Origin: Casuarius casuarius
Taxonomy: Eukaryota; Chordata; Aves; Casuariiformes; Casuariidae
Length of the DNA stretch: 64,000 nucleotides
NCBI GenBank assembly: GCA_003342895.1
Contig: PTFA01000055.1
Location: 4,249,382 to 4,313,381 of the forward strand
Reading direction: 5' to 3'
Part shown: positions 39,605 to 54,600 of the stretch, piece by piece
Layout of the letters: the number at the start of each line of letters is the position of its first letter
How positions within the stretch are numbered: position 1 is the stretch's first letter
Notes under the pieces: model-generated
Told to the model about the DNA's origin: nothing
The model's input: only the letters and a program-made list of their open reading frames with translations
Databases searched by the model: none
Made by a program: the position numbers and the translations under genes

Positions 39605-42600
39605 CTAGAAAAATACGTCAATTTAAATGAAGAATTCACTACAAAACTTAGCATTTAAGTAAAGTGCCACCTCCACTTATAGAACAGGAAAATACATATT
39701 CTTCTAATGCACTGTACATCACTCTATATAGAAAACTTATTTTCCAGTATGGTTTGATTCATCACAGCACCTCTATTCTAAAAAATTTTAAAAAGCTATA
39801 AATCTAAGAATATCTATTATTTTAAATCTTAATTTCTCTTGAAAACTAGACATTTAAGACTCAATAGAAGTTTTTAAAATTAAGACTGTAGAAGAATTTA
39901 TTTACTTGTTTGAGTTTCTTCTTCTTGTCTTTGACAGATATTTCTTTATTCATTGCAATTTCTTCCAATAAAGCTTCCAGTGGTTCTTGAGAGCCATTTG
40001 CCCTCTGGGATTCAAATTCATCTGTACCAATTTGGTGACAAAATGACGGAGCAGGAAAAGTTGCATCAGTGTCAGCTCCAGCATATTTTATCTGAAAAGA
40101 GTAAACAGAAGAGCTATGTCTTCCAGAATAAATTTGGGAAAAGTGGCTTAATCAAATTGACCACTTAAAGTCCCTAAATAAAGAAGATAAGGAGTAAAGA
40201 CCTGAGATTCTGCTTCCCATCTCTTGCATTAGAGTGAGTTCTAGTAAGTCAAAAAAACATGACACTAAGGAAGCCTGCCTCATTCTTGGAAGAAGCTAAA
40301 AATGACTAACCATTTCGGTACATATTAAGGAAGAAAGAACTAAAAAGACTGCAGCTTTGAACAAAAGAAAAAGAAAAGGAAAAGGAAATAGAAAAAAGTT
40401 ATGAAAAAGTTGAACAAGTAAGGATAGCTCTAGCAGAAAAACAGAACATTAATGGAAGCACTGAATACCCCTTACAGTTTTTCTTCACTACCACAAATTT
40501 AGTTTCCCAGATCAGGACCCCATTCCCTGAAGACACAGAACTGACCAACAGGAAAACATGTTTACATGTTCCTGTCTCTAAACGACCCAACATCTGCTTA
40601 GTTTGATTTAAATACATACTTATGATTGATAGACAACACTGAAAATTAATAAGCTCTGCATATACTAACAGAAATAAAGTCTTTAAGATCTGTCAAACTT
40701 TCAGGAACAGAAAGGATAAATTTGTTACAGTAGCACAGAGACATAAGAATTTTTCACTAGACACCTACTTGGACTCTTTGGAGATGTACAACATGTTCCT
40801 CTATAGAAGCTTTTAAGGAGGAGGGAATGTTTAAGATTTCTTGATAATTGTCCATGAGAAAAGATACTAGTTTAGCAGCGAGCAGTTCATCCAAGTCCAT
40901 TTCATCCTTTGAGCAGAGAATGCAACGAGAAAATGCCTGAACCATCTGAGGGGGAAAAAAAGTATAATTTTTTCTCTATTAATAGGGGAAAAAGTGAGAC
41001 TATATTAAAAATGTGATCTTTTAGAAAAAAAGATTTCCAGAGTACAAAACTCACCATACTTCCAAACATCAATATAAAAAAAACAGTATTATGTACAATG
41101 ACACTGTTCAAGTGGATTGAAGACATCTCTTGCTGCAAATACGTACAGTCTAACCCTAACTTCAGATGTAGAATGCCTAGGTCCATTTTATTCTCAAAAC
41201 TTGGCCAGACAGCCATTTTACATGGCTTTTCCAGTTAAATAGGACACATTTCAAAGATTAAAAATTACAGAGCAATTTATTAGAAGTTAAGTACCAGAAA
41301 AAAAAGTTAATGTCATGATTTTCAAATCCTAAACTAACTAAAGTTCAGGTCCAGCTCACTTCATGTAGTTTCAGGCTTAAACATTCAGTCTAGAACATCA
41401 GTTACAGGAGTTTTTTGTCTGTGCACAAGTCATTAACATCATAAGCACAGAAGGCAAGCAAAGTGTTCCTTTTCTGCCATGTGCCATAGATATTTTACTC
41501 TGCTGCAAAAAAACTTAGTATGAAGTACATGGATTGTAAAGGAATCACTTCTAAAAATAACATGTAGATTTTAACATAATTTTAATCAAATACATTTATA
41601 GTTAATTAAATTATACCCTTAGCAGTCAGGAATTTAATTATTCTAATCAAATACCATTCATAGTTAATTAAAGTCTTAACCACTATAGAACAAATTTAGG
41701 TTTATAACATTTTTATGGAGTGGCTCTACTGCTTAGTTTTCTGTTGCCCTTTTCCTTGCAGAAGCCTTGACAGTTAACAAAAGAGAGATGTTTGTAGCCA
41801 GATGGAATCTCTATCAATTATGCCTAATACAATAAATACCAATTTGACTTTGTCATAACATGCTGTTGCAAACATCAGTGATAACTCCACAAATAGTGCT
41901 GTAGAAAAAGAATTAACACAAACTAGGACTTTGTCAAAATCTGATTAAAGTGACCATCAGAGAAGTTTTGCAGTTAAGTGATGTACAGAAATAGGTACTA
42001 AAATAATCTGGCAGGATTTTTATTAATGGCTTAGAACAAGTAAATCAGAACGAGAATATTCAGCTACATCTTTTTAATTATGACTGAAACAGTCAGCATT
42101 TTTCTGCATCTTTTTCTCACTTTCTGCAGCGAGAAAGAACACTAGAGACCTCGCCTTCTGCTGTATTTTATTTTTTCCACTCAGTAGTGGAAAACCAGCC
42201 GAGATGTTACTTTCAATGACAGGGAAACCTCCAGATTCCGAGCTAATTCTTTATTTGCTTACATCTTACCAAGAAACCCTAATTTATCTAAATTCAAAGT
42301 AGCTTTTCACACAGTTGGAGTAGATCAGCTCTTCAACATACAGGCAAACTGTATTTTGCATACATTCTCCAATCAGAACCTTTTATCTGTGCTACTCCAG
42401 AAGTCCTGTCTAGACTCTTTGCCTTAGACTATACATACCAAGGTTCTGGTCCTCACTGATTCAGAAAGAGGTGGCAAGTCCTTGTTAAAGCTAATTCTTG
42501 CCATCATCTTCACCAATAGCTGTAGTTTTTTCCGATTTTCTGGAGGCAGCAGGAGACAGGAAATCTGAAGAGCTTCTATGACCTTGCTGTGTTTTTGCAG

Positions 42601-45600
42601 CAGACCTGGTTTGTAGAAGATCAGGAAATTCAGCAACATTTCAGAATTATGCTTTTCCAGAACTTTTAAAATGTATTGCTCAAACTGTCCCTGCTCATTT
42701 AATATCCTGCTAGAACTTGACTCACCAGAAAATCCAGGAAGATGATTCTAGGACTAGAATCATTTCCCACTACGCACCTTAAGTACTTACAAGACTTTCT
42801 TCTGATACACTGGGGAATATTAATAATTGTAACCTATATACATAGATGGATATTAGTAAACATCCAGAGAACTAAAATAAGTTGGTTTCATCCTCAGCTT
42901 TCTCTCCTCCCAGCTCTCTCAGCCTCCCCTCATATGAAAGAGGTTCCAATCATATTTATGGCCCTTCACTGGACTCTCTTCAGTAAATCCATGTCTTTCT
43001 TGTACTGAGGATCCCAGAATTGGACATATCACTCCAAATGTGGCCTCACCAGGGCTGCGCAGAGGGAAAGGATCACCTCCCTCGACCTGCTGGCAACACT
43101 CTTCCTGATGCAGCCCAGAATGCTGTGAGCCCTCTTTGCCACAAGGGCACATCGCTGGCTTACGTTCAGCTTGTGATCCACCAGGACCCCCAGGCCCTTC
43201 TCTGCAAAGCTGGTTTGTCCCCAGCCTGTATTGATGTGTGAGGTTGTTCCTCCCTAGGCACAGGACTCTGCATTTCCCTTTGTTGATCTTCACGAGGTCC
43301 CTCTCTGCCCATTTCTCTGGCCTGTCGAGGTCCCTCTGAATGACAGAGAAATGACCTGGTGTATCAATCACTCCTCCCCTTTTCGCATCATCTGCAAATT
43401 TGCAGAGGGTGCACTCTGTTCCATGATCCAGGCCATTAATGAAGATGTTAAACAGCAATTGCCCCAGTATTGACCCCTGGGGTACTCCACTAACAACTGG
43501 CCTCCAGCTGAGCTTCAAGCCACTGATCACAACTCTTCAAGCCCAGCAGTTCAATCTCCAGTTCACCTCACTGTTCACTTATCTAGCCCATACTTCAGCC
43601 TGAGGATGTTATGGGAAACTGTTGAAAGCCTTACTAAAGTCAAGATAAACAGCATCCCCTCATCCACCAAGCCAGTCTGCTCCACACAGTGTAAAAAAAA
43701 AAAAAAAAAGAAAACAAAACAAAACAAAAAAAAATTAAGTTGTTTGTTATTAAAATAAGAACAAAAAAGTGCAGTAGTAAGCATGGCAGCCAAAACAGAC
43801 AGTATTCCAAAAAAGCGTGGTAAAGCATTGTAATTAATTTCATTTTCAGAGTAAAGCTTTTGTTAAGTTCAAGGGAAGATTTGGCATGCATACTGGTGCA
43901 TATGTTTAGAAGTGGCACTGAGGAATAGCTAGTCATAATAAAGTTGCTATATAAAGAATCATTACAACCTATACAAATAGTAATGATATCTTAAATAAAT
44001 TTAAATAATGAACAGTTCTGTCCATATGCAGAATGGACGGTACAGGTCCTAAAGAAATTTGACACTCTTGATATGGTATATTAATTCAAGAAAGTTAATT
44101 CAAAAGCACACCTTTTTGGTTACATCCCTGACTACTTACCTAACACACTGACAAAAACATCAAAAAGATGAAATGTGAGAAGAGGTTCTTTCATCTGGCC
44201 AAAGTAGTCTGCTATAGTTTTGAGGACATCTCTTTCAAATCCTGAATATGTAGGCTGCTTCAAATCTGAGCAGCTGGGCCCTAAAAAAAAAAAAAAAAAA
44301 ATCATGTGCAGCCAGCAGCAAGATCATTATTTTCTATTCTAGAATAGAAATGCAACTTCAAGCAGAAAAAGTTTAGACTCATTATTCAAAGTTACATTAC
44401 ACTTATTTCAACAGATCTAGTGAAAACATATGTAACAGGAAAAATATGAATAGAATTGTTAAATGCTCTATATATTTCGGTGAAATAGACTGCACTGGCA
44501 GGAGGACAGATGGTGGTAGATCTTTCCCAAGTTCGCTTTCAAGTCTGCGATCAGAAAAAATATCAACTCTGAATACAAGAGATATTTGATGAAGTGGTAA
44601 AGGAGCAATTAATTTTTTTTTTTTGAATATACTTACAATTTGCTAGACATTTCATTGCTGATAATATCCAGTGAGGTAATTCCTCTGCATAGGGGAGAAG
44701 GGGGGAAAATGAAAGGAAGAAAAAAAAATTGAGAATTTAAGTGTTAAACTGTAAGATAAAACTGAAGTTGAAAACTCTTGTATTTTAGAAAGTTTCTCTA
44801 GTTAGAAGTTGACTAACTAAAAAGGCAAGTTATCCATTAACATATAAATATCTTCCATCAAATCTAGAGTTAGATCAATGCTTTAGTACCTCCAGTACTC
44901 AATATCAATCAGTTGCACCTATTGCCCTTACAACTCAACCAGCAAAAGAAGAAATCCTTAACCTGCCTTGCCAAACTAGTTCAAGCTACATCTTCAATAG
45001 TGCTTTACAGTAAGGTGTTTACTTTGCACTGAAGTTGCACTCTCAAATTCAGTTCTGTCAGCTCTGAAAGGAGGTAGGTAATATTCTTGAACTGCTCCAA
45101 TTATCCACAAAATGAATACATAGAGACTCTGGATGTGGTTTCGTTCACAGACCAAACCAGATTTCAGTCTGATATTTCACCACTTTAGATGTGTTTTCTG
45201 TGAGATTGGTAAAGTAATATATCACAGCAGCAACGATGCTTCGATTTCTCCCTGATGCACCAAAAGAGTTTTAAACTTGGCATTAATCTTAAAACACATT
45301 GACTGAAGATGCAAAAATGAGAAATATTTAAGCCTCTCTCAGTATATATTTTGATGCTTTCTCAATTCGAGATACATATTGACCTCACGTAGACCCCTCC
45401 AATTCAGGTACAGTTAAGGGTTGGGCTGACAAAGCCAGCTTAAAATGAGTAAGATCCCTATCTTCATAGGTAAAGACTTGCTGCTCTTTCACCTTCATCT
45501 TTCAACCCTGCTAAAGCAAGAGTATGTTGAAGAGGGTAAAAACATGGAAGAATATTGCTTCCTGCTACTGGGACTTCAGAAGACAAGAATAGTATATTTT

Positions 45601-48600
45601 ATAAAAACTCTAGTATAGATGTGGTTATACAAGTACAAAGATGCCACATGTTAGCATAGATTAGAGTTAATGCTTTCTATATTAGCAAACTACAATATAT
45701 TAAACAAAAGTTAAATAAAAATTTCTAAAAATACTCACTTGATTTATCTTCTAAAATGACAATGCCTTGCTTATTGACATTGTACACATTTTGAACAATA
45801 TGATTGGAATTCACAAGCTTTGTATCTAGCACTTCATCCAGAGAATCCAAACCCAAGATCTTTTGTAAGCTGTAAAAATATATAAACATATGGTTCATAC
45901 ATCATCTAGTCTGAAAGAGACAAACACATAGTATCAGTATAGATATGATTCTGAAAGAGATCCTTTCCATTTTATTGTTTTAGCATATGGAGGACTAAAG
46001 CAGTTTGAAATCCATCCTTTGATCATTAAAATTTCTATGCTACACTGCAGAAGATTAAGGTTATTGCATGAAGATAACATACCATTTTAGATATAAAAAT
46101 CTGTAGTAAGGCTTCAGATATGTTGTAGAAACAGCTGATCTGTATTTTTTACAGGAAAAAGCTTTACTGGTCTAGAGGAATGCCTTTAATTTTGTATAGG
46201 ATATTCCTTCTAGAAATAGTAAAGACTATCTCAGTCTTACAAAGCCTTTTACATTCATGATCAGCTGTTCCATTTCTTATATCCTCAGACTAAATATTGC
46301 ACATGTCATTAAAGGGATCTACAACATTGTACTGCTACAGGAGTGCTTCAATTTCACAACTACAAGAAAGGAATTGGGGGAAAAAAGTAAATAAACAAAA
46401 CAAAGCCCACAGAACAAAAGGAATGATATAGCATAAGAGGAAAAGAGTCAAAGATGTTAAACTCATCGAAGTTTCTTTGCAAACTTTATTTGCAGAATTT
46501 GATAGCCAGACAGTAAGCAGTATGGTTAGCCTAGCTAATACGGGTGTAATGGCAGTGAGAAAGGATGAGCAGATGAAATAATGAGCATTAGCAGGGAAGA
46601 CAGACAAGACTCGCCCACTATACAGTGTTAGTCTAACGATGGATGACTCACAAGTACACTCACCGTGACAATGTCATGGATTTCCAGATCTCTTCTATAT
46701 TTGCCTGTGTTAGCTCTCTGCGGTACAGAAGCTTGCATGCTGGTACTTCTCCTATAGCTATACTGTGACGCTTGTACCACATTTCAGAGTTCTGAAATGG
46801 GAAAAAACACTTTCATTAGCTGGCAATTTTTTAAATATTAAATCGTATAATACACCTACAGTATATTTTCTGTTACAAGTACTTTAAATATTCATTAGTT
46901 CTGGTAAAGTCTCCAGGCTGCAAGCATTTAGGTTTTATGAATACGAAGCATCTTTGCCTCTCATATATTTCGTCCGAAGTCCTGGACAAAGTCAGAAAAG
47001 ATGCATCAGAACAGCACTTAAAATTCAGAAATCAATGCCATCCTGTCCTGTATTCAGATTCTCTCCATGATTAAAACCAGCTCAAGTCACTTGTTCTCAG
47101 CTACCACTTACAGGAGAAATTACTGAAGAATTATTAGCCAAGATACAAAAGACTGATATTCATTCTTATTCAGCATACACTGACCATAACTAAATAGTAA
47201 ACTCCTCAAGGAGTTTTTACACAGGAAGAAAGGAAAAGCAAATAGCTACAGCTAAGGAAACTCATCAGAGCTAGTCCACCATTGTAACAAAATGAACTAA
47301 AGCAACAGAGAACAAATCTGTGAGACTACCATCTTTTGGTCAATCTTTCAATTCCAGCTCAATGCCTGAAGGTTGTCATGAACGTGTCAATGGATGCATT
47401 ATGTCAGCAGTATACTTTTCTAAGCAAAGCTCCTGATCATCTTCAGTAACTGTGTTTTGGTTTGCACCACAGACCAATCCTCAGAGCACATTAACAAGAT
47501 TCCCTGTGACCAAAACCAAACCACAAAATGCAGTCCAGGAATGCACTTGATTACTCCAACCAGTAGTTGGCAGTCACTCCATGGCACCGGACTAGAAAAG
47601 TCTGATACAGGTAATGCCCTCTGAAATGCTTATGATGTGAGATAACTGGTCCTTAGCACAAAATATATGAGTATTTCATACATCATGATGATATATCAAG
47701 ATATCAATTACTGCAGCATTTTAAGACACTGCCACTTTCAGCTACCTGTCCACTTCACCCTTCCACTGGAAGCTACACCTTTGTAAAAGAACCAGCAGAA
47801 AGAAGCATATTCCTGTGGCTCAGTTACTCCAATTCACAAGTCCACTGTATTAGCCTAAACTGCTACAGAAAGCTATTTTGAGTTACAATGCCAGATGATA
47901 CCCTGTAGCACCTGAGGCAGACATATATGCAATCCTTTGTTGACCCCTATCAGGGAGGATGCTTGGACAAAATTCAGAGCAGACAACTGAAGGCTGTAAC
48001 ATCTTAAAACTGCAGCAGTGCCTAAGAAACATCGTATTCTCTGAACTTCCATTCGGCACCATCTTTTCTTCTTCCCCTTTAAGTCATCTACCTACTACCG
48101 AAGTAGGAAGGGTCATGCTTCTCTCTCCTCTAGAGGAAGAAACCCTCATCTCAATTCCTTCACTGTTCCATGGCTTTATGATCAGTTCAGAACCAAAATG
48201 GCTGAGCCCTTTTCTCCCCCTTGTCCTGAACCATGCATTTCCACTCTCTCCCTTTCACTGGCTCCAGCCCACACAGTTTCAATGAGCTGATTCAAGGTGC
48301 TGGTTTGACTGAAAGGAAAAAATTCTTTTCAGCTAGCCTAGCTCACTGAACCACCTCACCATGTGGCCCACACATTTAGGTACTGTTACAGGGAAAATGG
48401 CAGCAGAAATGCCTAGCTGAAGAGAAGACTGAAATCAAATCTACAGACCTAGCTCAGCATATATTTATATGGAACCACATGCAGGCACTTTGGATACTCC
48501 ACTTTTCTTCAAAAAAGGACCAGAGGTTAATGCCATTCAAAGGAATAGGTCATATCCTGCAACACAGAAGCTTGAGTTTCAGACACTCAAATCCTAAAAT

Positions 48601-51600
48601 TTCCTGTTTTCTTGGGAAATCCTACATAAAAAGAGATGTATGCTGTGAAATAGGTGTACTACATCAAGACAGAAACCTGCTGTACATGAAAAGCATATTA
48701 GATCTGCACATATGGAATTAAATTCCAAATACGGAGCAGCTATTTATTCAGGACTTCTAGATGTCCAACCAAATAGTAGAAGCTACTTTTCCAGACAGAC
48801 TATTGATAACCAAGAAATCCAAGGCTAATGTGCTGCACTGAATAGCATTAATAAAAAAGACAAAATTACAAGAAGTCCCTCCAGTTCACAAAAAGCATAA
48901 GTATACTCGCACGCAAAAGATATCCTGGAGGAAGAGTTCAGAACACATGTAACAGGCACAGTCTAGGCTTTTAAGATGTTAAGGTTGTTAGAAGTGATGC
49001 GATTCTGTTTTACCAAGGAAGGCAACAGTTTAACAACTTGGAAAGGTTAGATCAATCAAGGTAAAGATTGAGCAGGAGCATCCTCTAAGCTCACAAAGGG
49101 AAACAAGGAATCCAGCACCACCTTTCATTAGCCACAAGACAGTTATTGTGACAAAGGGAATGGAAGCCCTAACGACTTCATAGTAGCTAGAAAGGGAGTA
49201 ATATTGTATATATTCTACTACATGAAAAGTCCAAGTAAAAAAAGTTACACAGTAAGCGATACCTAAAATAACTATTTTTTCTTGTAATATAACAAATGCA
49301 TTATTGGAATTAAAACAAACTGGTATACAAACTGAATGTCAGATACAACCACACTGAACTTACTATACTAAGGATACTACAATCCGTAGCAGAAAGAACA
49401 CTCAAAATCAACATCCCCAGCAAGTGATTAAGAACAATTTCACTTTCCATAAGTTTAAAATAATGGAAGTACTTTGCATTTAACCTCATTGCCAAATATT
49501 TTGTGATGCAACTAAGATAACATTTGTTCAATTTATTTTTATTATCTATTTTGCTTTCCAAATATGCATATGTTTGGGGAAACGAAAACAAAACTTACCA
49601 CTGTGACTGATTTCACCAGGATGTGTTCTTGGGAAGTGCCAGCCTTAGGTTCATTCCAATCTGGAAATTTAATTACTTCCTTTGTACATGAAGGTTTCTT
49701 TGGATATGGCTTCAGTGGCGAGGAAGGAGGAAATCTACAATTAAAGAACATTTTTTTAAAGCTTGTGAACTCTGAATTACATAATTATCCAAAGCTGTGT
49801 ACTAGGCCTTCACATGCATACATATGACAAATGCTTCAGACATCCACAGTGTGACTCAGTTGCCTGAGACAGGTGTTGAGTGACACACCAAATGTCCTAA
49901 GCTATCTTGTTTGGCCTCCAGCTGCTCCTCCAGAATAGTGCAGGTCCCTTGTACATCCTATGACATAGCTGAGAGCCTCATATGGAGGATCTCCATATGA
50001 GATACCCCTAATACCCCACTGCATCTCAAAAGACACCAGCTGCCCACACTTAGACAACTGACTCAAGTCCTCACGAGAAGATGCTGGTTCTGCTGAAAAA
50101 GCTGCAAGTAGATTTTCCCATCTCAGGTACACCTCTAACATGCATCTTCTAAAGCAATGCAAATCACATGACTAACACTTGGATTTAATTTGCAAGCATG
50201 CATGTGTCACAGAAAAATGTTATCCACATTACCATTTCTTCTGTTTGCACGCTTTCCAGACCAAGATCACATCCCAGAGTTCTTTTCAGGAATTGTTTTC
50301 CAACCAACTGTGCAAAATTTCATTCACCCTAGAAGTCATTTGTTGGTGGAAATGAAAAAGGATACCATAGACTAGCCTCTGCAGATATTGCAAAACAGAA
50401 ACTCCAGATCACATTAAATTCAGCCACATCTACAATCTGATCAGAATTAAATCACTTTGAAACCTTGGTTTCTCCCCACCCAGCTCTCACTATTGAAGGC
50501 TACAGCAATTTAAATTTACCACCACCCTGATCAATATTCTGCTTTGACAGGCTTGCACCACAGTTTTGAAAACCCCTCTCCTCACAGATCTTACCTTCTG
50601 ATCCTCAGAAGACTTCCTCCCTTACCAACCAGTAGAGAAATGAGTTCTCACAAACAGAAAAAAATAGGTGCATTCCACTTTTTTCGGGCAGCATTATGCC
50701 AAGATCCAGAAGGAGCAAGGCATTTGGGTGAACAGCTAGAAAATTCTAGTTTTATGGTAATCAAGTTCATTAGCAAAATAATGTTACCTGAAGGTAGTAA
50801 CTGGGGGACATTCCAAAGCTGACATGTTAAAATTAACTGTGTTTCCAGGCAAAAACACTCATTTTAGGAGTTTACACAAGGGAAGATAGCTGTTTGTGGC
50901 TGATGTGAAGACTGGAGAACAGTATCATCAACTAACATAGGTACCATCAGTAAAGCAAGCACCACAGTGGGTTTCCCAAAGGTTTAGCAGCAAATGTGCA
51001 GTGCTCTCCTTTTGCTTTTAATGCAAATGTTCAGATTCCAAGACCTGTAAAACCTAAAAGCTTCCAAAACTGTAACATCCCATTTATTGTTGTAGACTAC
51101 GTTGAGCCAGTAAGCCAGGACACAGAGACGGCCTTTGCTATTTCTAGAAGCCTCACCGGTTCTCACCTTCTTATTTAAGGTTTGCCTGACAAACCAAATC
51201 AACATTTGGCAATGTTCATGAATGCTTTGTATGTGAATAAGAGCAGACAATTACATTTACATCAAAGGTTATTGAAAGATCTAACCACCCTGTTTCTAAT
51301 AACACAGCTGTGCAATGTATTATACAGTTGCAATTACATTAAAATGAGATAGTAATTTATAAAAGATATTACTCATCTCAAGGTTTCCAGAGTAAGCATT
51401 GTCAATGGAATTAAAAGGTACTTGCACTTGTACCCATACCACCATGGTGCGAGACCTGTATTTACAGAGTAAAATTAGGAAAGTCCACCAGAGGGAGCTG
51501 CCGGGACATTGAATAAAGGAAGACTGAAAAATGGGAGTTAGGTTGCATAAGCAGGAGACCAGTGTGTGTTACCGATTAAAGTCACACATCAAAAATATGA

Positions 51601-54600
51601 TTAGTCTACACTTTATTTATACTTCAAGCTTATTGGGAAAAGCTAGCTCCAAAATGCGTAAGTGGTATGCAATTTTATTAAAAATATCAAACTGTTCCAT
51701 CAGTAACTCAATTATCCTTTGAATTGGAGGTGGAAAAAGAACATTAAGACAGCAAAAGGTTTGTCTAAACAGCAGATGATTAAGGAAAGAGCGTAAGAAA
51801 GTGGCAAGCATAAAGTGATATTTCACCCAGCCAACTCTCAGAGCTTCCTATAACCTTCAGCTCATGAAGGGGTAATGGCTGATAATACACAATAGAAATG
51901 AGCAAAATCGTTTGAATATGTCACACTGACAATGAGAAAAACAAAAGAAAAATAAAAAAGCCAAAGAAAAAAAACAGAAGAGAAAAAGCATAATATCCCT
52001 GTTTACTAAAAACTACTCAGTCTTGACAAAACTAATCCACGTCCAGGAAGAGAGAGGACAAAGTATAGCCTCTAGCCCCCTTAACGCCTGTGGCTCCAGT
52101 GGAAAAAAATATAGATAGTGCTGCCCTAAGAAGAATAGACAGTGCAGGAGTGGGCTCTACCAAACCAGTGACATGCATGATCACCATGCACCATATCAAC
52201 ACCTAATCATTTTAATATCACTTGATAACATGCATTGCTTTTCTACCCTTCAAAGATTTGGGGATATGAGGAAGGAAGAAGTGAGGGTCCATGAAAACAA
52301 TGAGTTGGCGGTTACAGGATTCCTTAACATCTAAAAAGGCCAATTACCACCTTATCAATTTTAAATCAAGAGCCAGTAATGGCCAATATGAGGATGTGAA
52401 TATTCTGCTTATATCAGATGTATTTGTCTGATAAAAATACAGACTGAAAGGATAAAACGCTTCATATGGAAATGCAAGTCATCAGTAGAAGCAGAAATCT
52501 ATATTGAGCCAAGATCAAAAGAGCCACCAGGTCTGCCAAAGCTGTATTCACATCCCCAAAACAGCATAGTGGCCCACCGTTTCACAGGAGGGAGCATCTA
52601 AACTTTCTTCCCCCAATTTATGTCTCCTAATTTATTCAGGGTTGTGAAAACAAATAGGAACAACACTCAAAAGTTGCTAAACATAAGACAGACTAGACAG
52701 AACACTGCAGCAAATAAGGAAAAGTCTTCTCTGTAGGACGTGCAGAAAGACAAAAATCTCAGAAACAGAAGTACTACAATACTGGCATAAGCAGAAAAAA
52801 TATGTATTTCTTCTATTTCATCTGTTTTATGGAAAGATTTTTAAATACTGTTTTCTTTTGATGTTTTCAAACAACTTTATTTTTTTCTTCACATTGTCTC
52901 ACTTCAGCTTCTTTCGAATTGAGGGTAATTTCAGTCTGAGTGGTCAGCTTACAAACAGTCCTCACCTGGAGAATAAAATCTATAAGGGCATACTTTGACA
53001 AGTATTCTACAGTGAAGAGACTAGAGCATATCAGAAGGATAACGAAGTGCACCTTCACAAAAGATGCAGAGACCTGAGAGCAAGTATCGGAGGTCAAAAA
53101 AGAAAGGCATGTGGGGTGACACATGTGAAAGCTTTCCAGCACACAAGAAAAGTTCAATTCCAAAGATTCTAAGGGAAAAATTTAACAGGTATACTTAGAA
53201 TTGCAGCACTAACACAGTGTCAGTTACCCGTTACCAACACAAAACACTAGAGGATACCAAATATTAGGCATTTATCCTATTGCTTCCATATCACAAGTTG
53301 TTTTAAAGCAAGTACTCCATTCCTTTTCAAAAGAAGTTGTTTGTACAACCAACACCCGGTGCCCTCACCTTACTCTCCTTCTCTCCTGTTTCTTCAAAAT
53401 CCCACTCCTTTCTCTGCTTTGCTGTCCAAACACACACCCAAAATTATCCTTAAAAACCAATGTCATTTTTCTATTCCACATAGTGACCATAATCCCCAGA
53501 AACACCAATCACAGTACATAGAGATACCAATTGCTGTGTCTTCCCCCACTCTCAGCATACTTAATGCTCCCTCTACTAGTCTTCGCAGCGCAAAGTCTAT
53601 GGCATGTTTGCCAAGACAATTGTTTTTCCAGCTCTGTTCAAATAAGCAAAAGGCCCACTCCAAACTACTCCTTTACATTTAGTCTTCTCCAACTTGAAGT
53701 CAAGAAGGAAGCTCCTCTACAGCTCTCCTTGTCTTCAGTCTTTCTAGTGTAAGGCCAGCAAACAGGATCTTTAGTTTCCAGCTTTAAGGCCATCCAGCTT
53801 CTTAATGTGTGTATAAGATCTACGACAGCTTTAAATGCAGTGGGTTTTTCTTTAGACACTTACGGAAGGATGTCCAATGAGACTGGGCTTTTGTTGCAAA
53901 TAAAATTGTTTCCCCTGTTAACAAGCCACCAGTTAAGAGGCTAAACAGAGGTAAGTAAACAAACTTTTTTGAGGGTGAGCTAATAAAACTTAACTTTCTC
54001 TTTCTTCTCTTAACTTTCTCTTTTATCATTTAAATTCAGAAAACCCTTCTCTTCTCTCAGAAAGAATGGAAAAGAGCATCCAAAGTTCCTGGGTGAGTGG
54101 AGGAAGAAGAAAAACTGGAGCTGGATACTCAACAACATTCTCACTTCCATCAATATCTCCTCGACATGTGTTCTTTTAACTAATAATTGACAAGTTTGAC
54201 ATCTATTAACAGCAAACAGAACTTTTATTAACTGATAAAAGTTGAAAAGCTTTTGTTAGTATTCATAAGATGAAATCAAGTAAAGTGCCTTCCAAAAGCC
54301 AAACATTAAATCACAACACTAGCACATTGCTAAAGAAAAAGAAAGTCTTTAACAGGCAGAAAAAGAGACAGTGACATCTTTTCAAAGGCATTTTGTAGAA
54401 ATATTTATAAAAGCAATACTCAAGTATTACTACTCCCTGTTTTCATAAAACCAAGGTTTTATGAAGTCACTGTAAATAGGTTTACCTATATAAGTGACCG
54501 TCATCTTGAAAGTCCTCTTTGCCCCATCTTCCTTTAATGTCTTCAATAACATGATTTTTCAGGAATTTTTTAAGCAGCTTAACTGTTTGATTGCGAGTTA

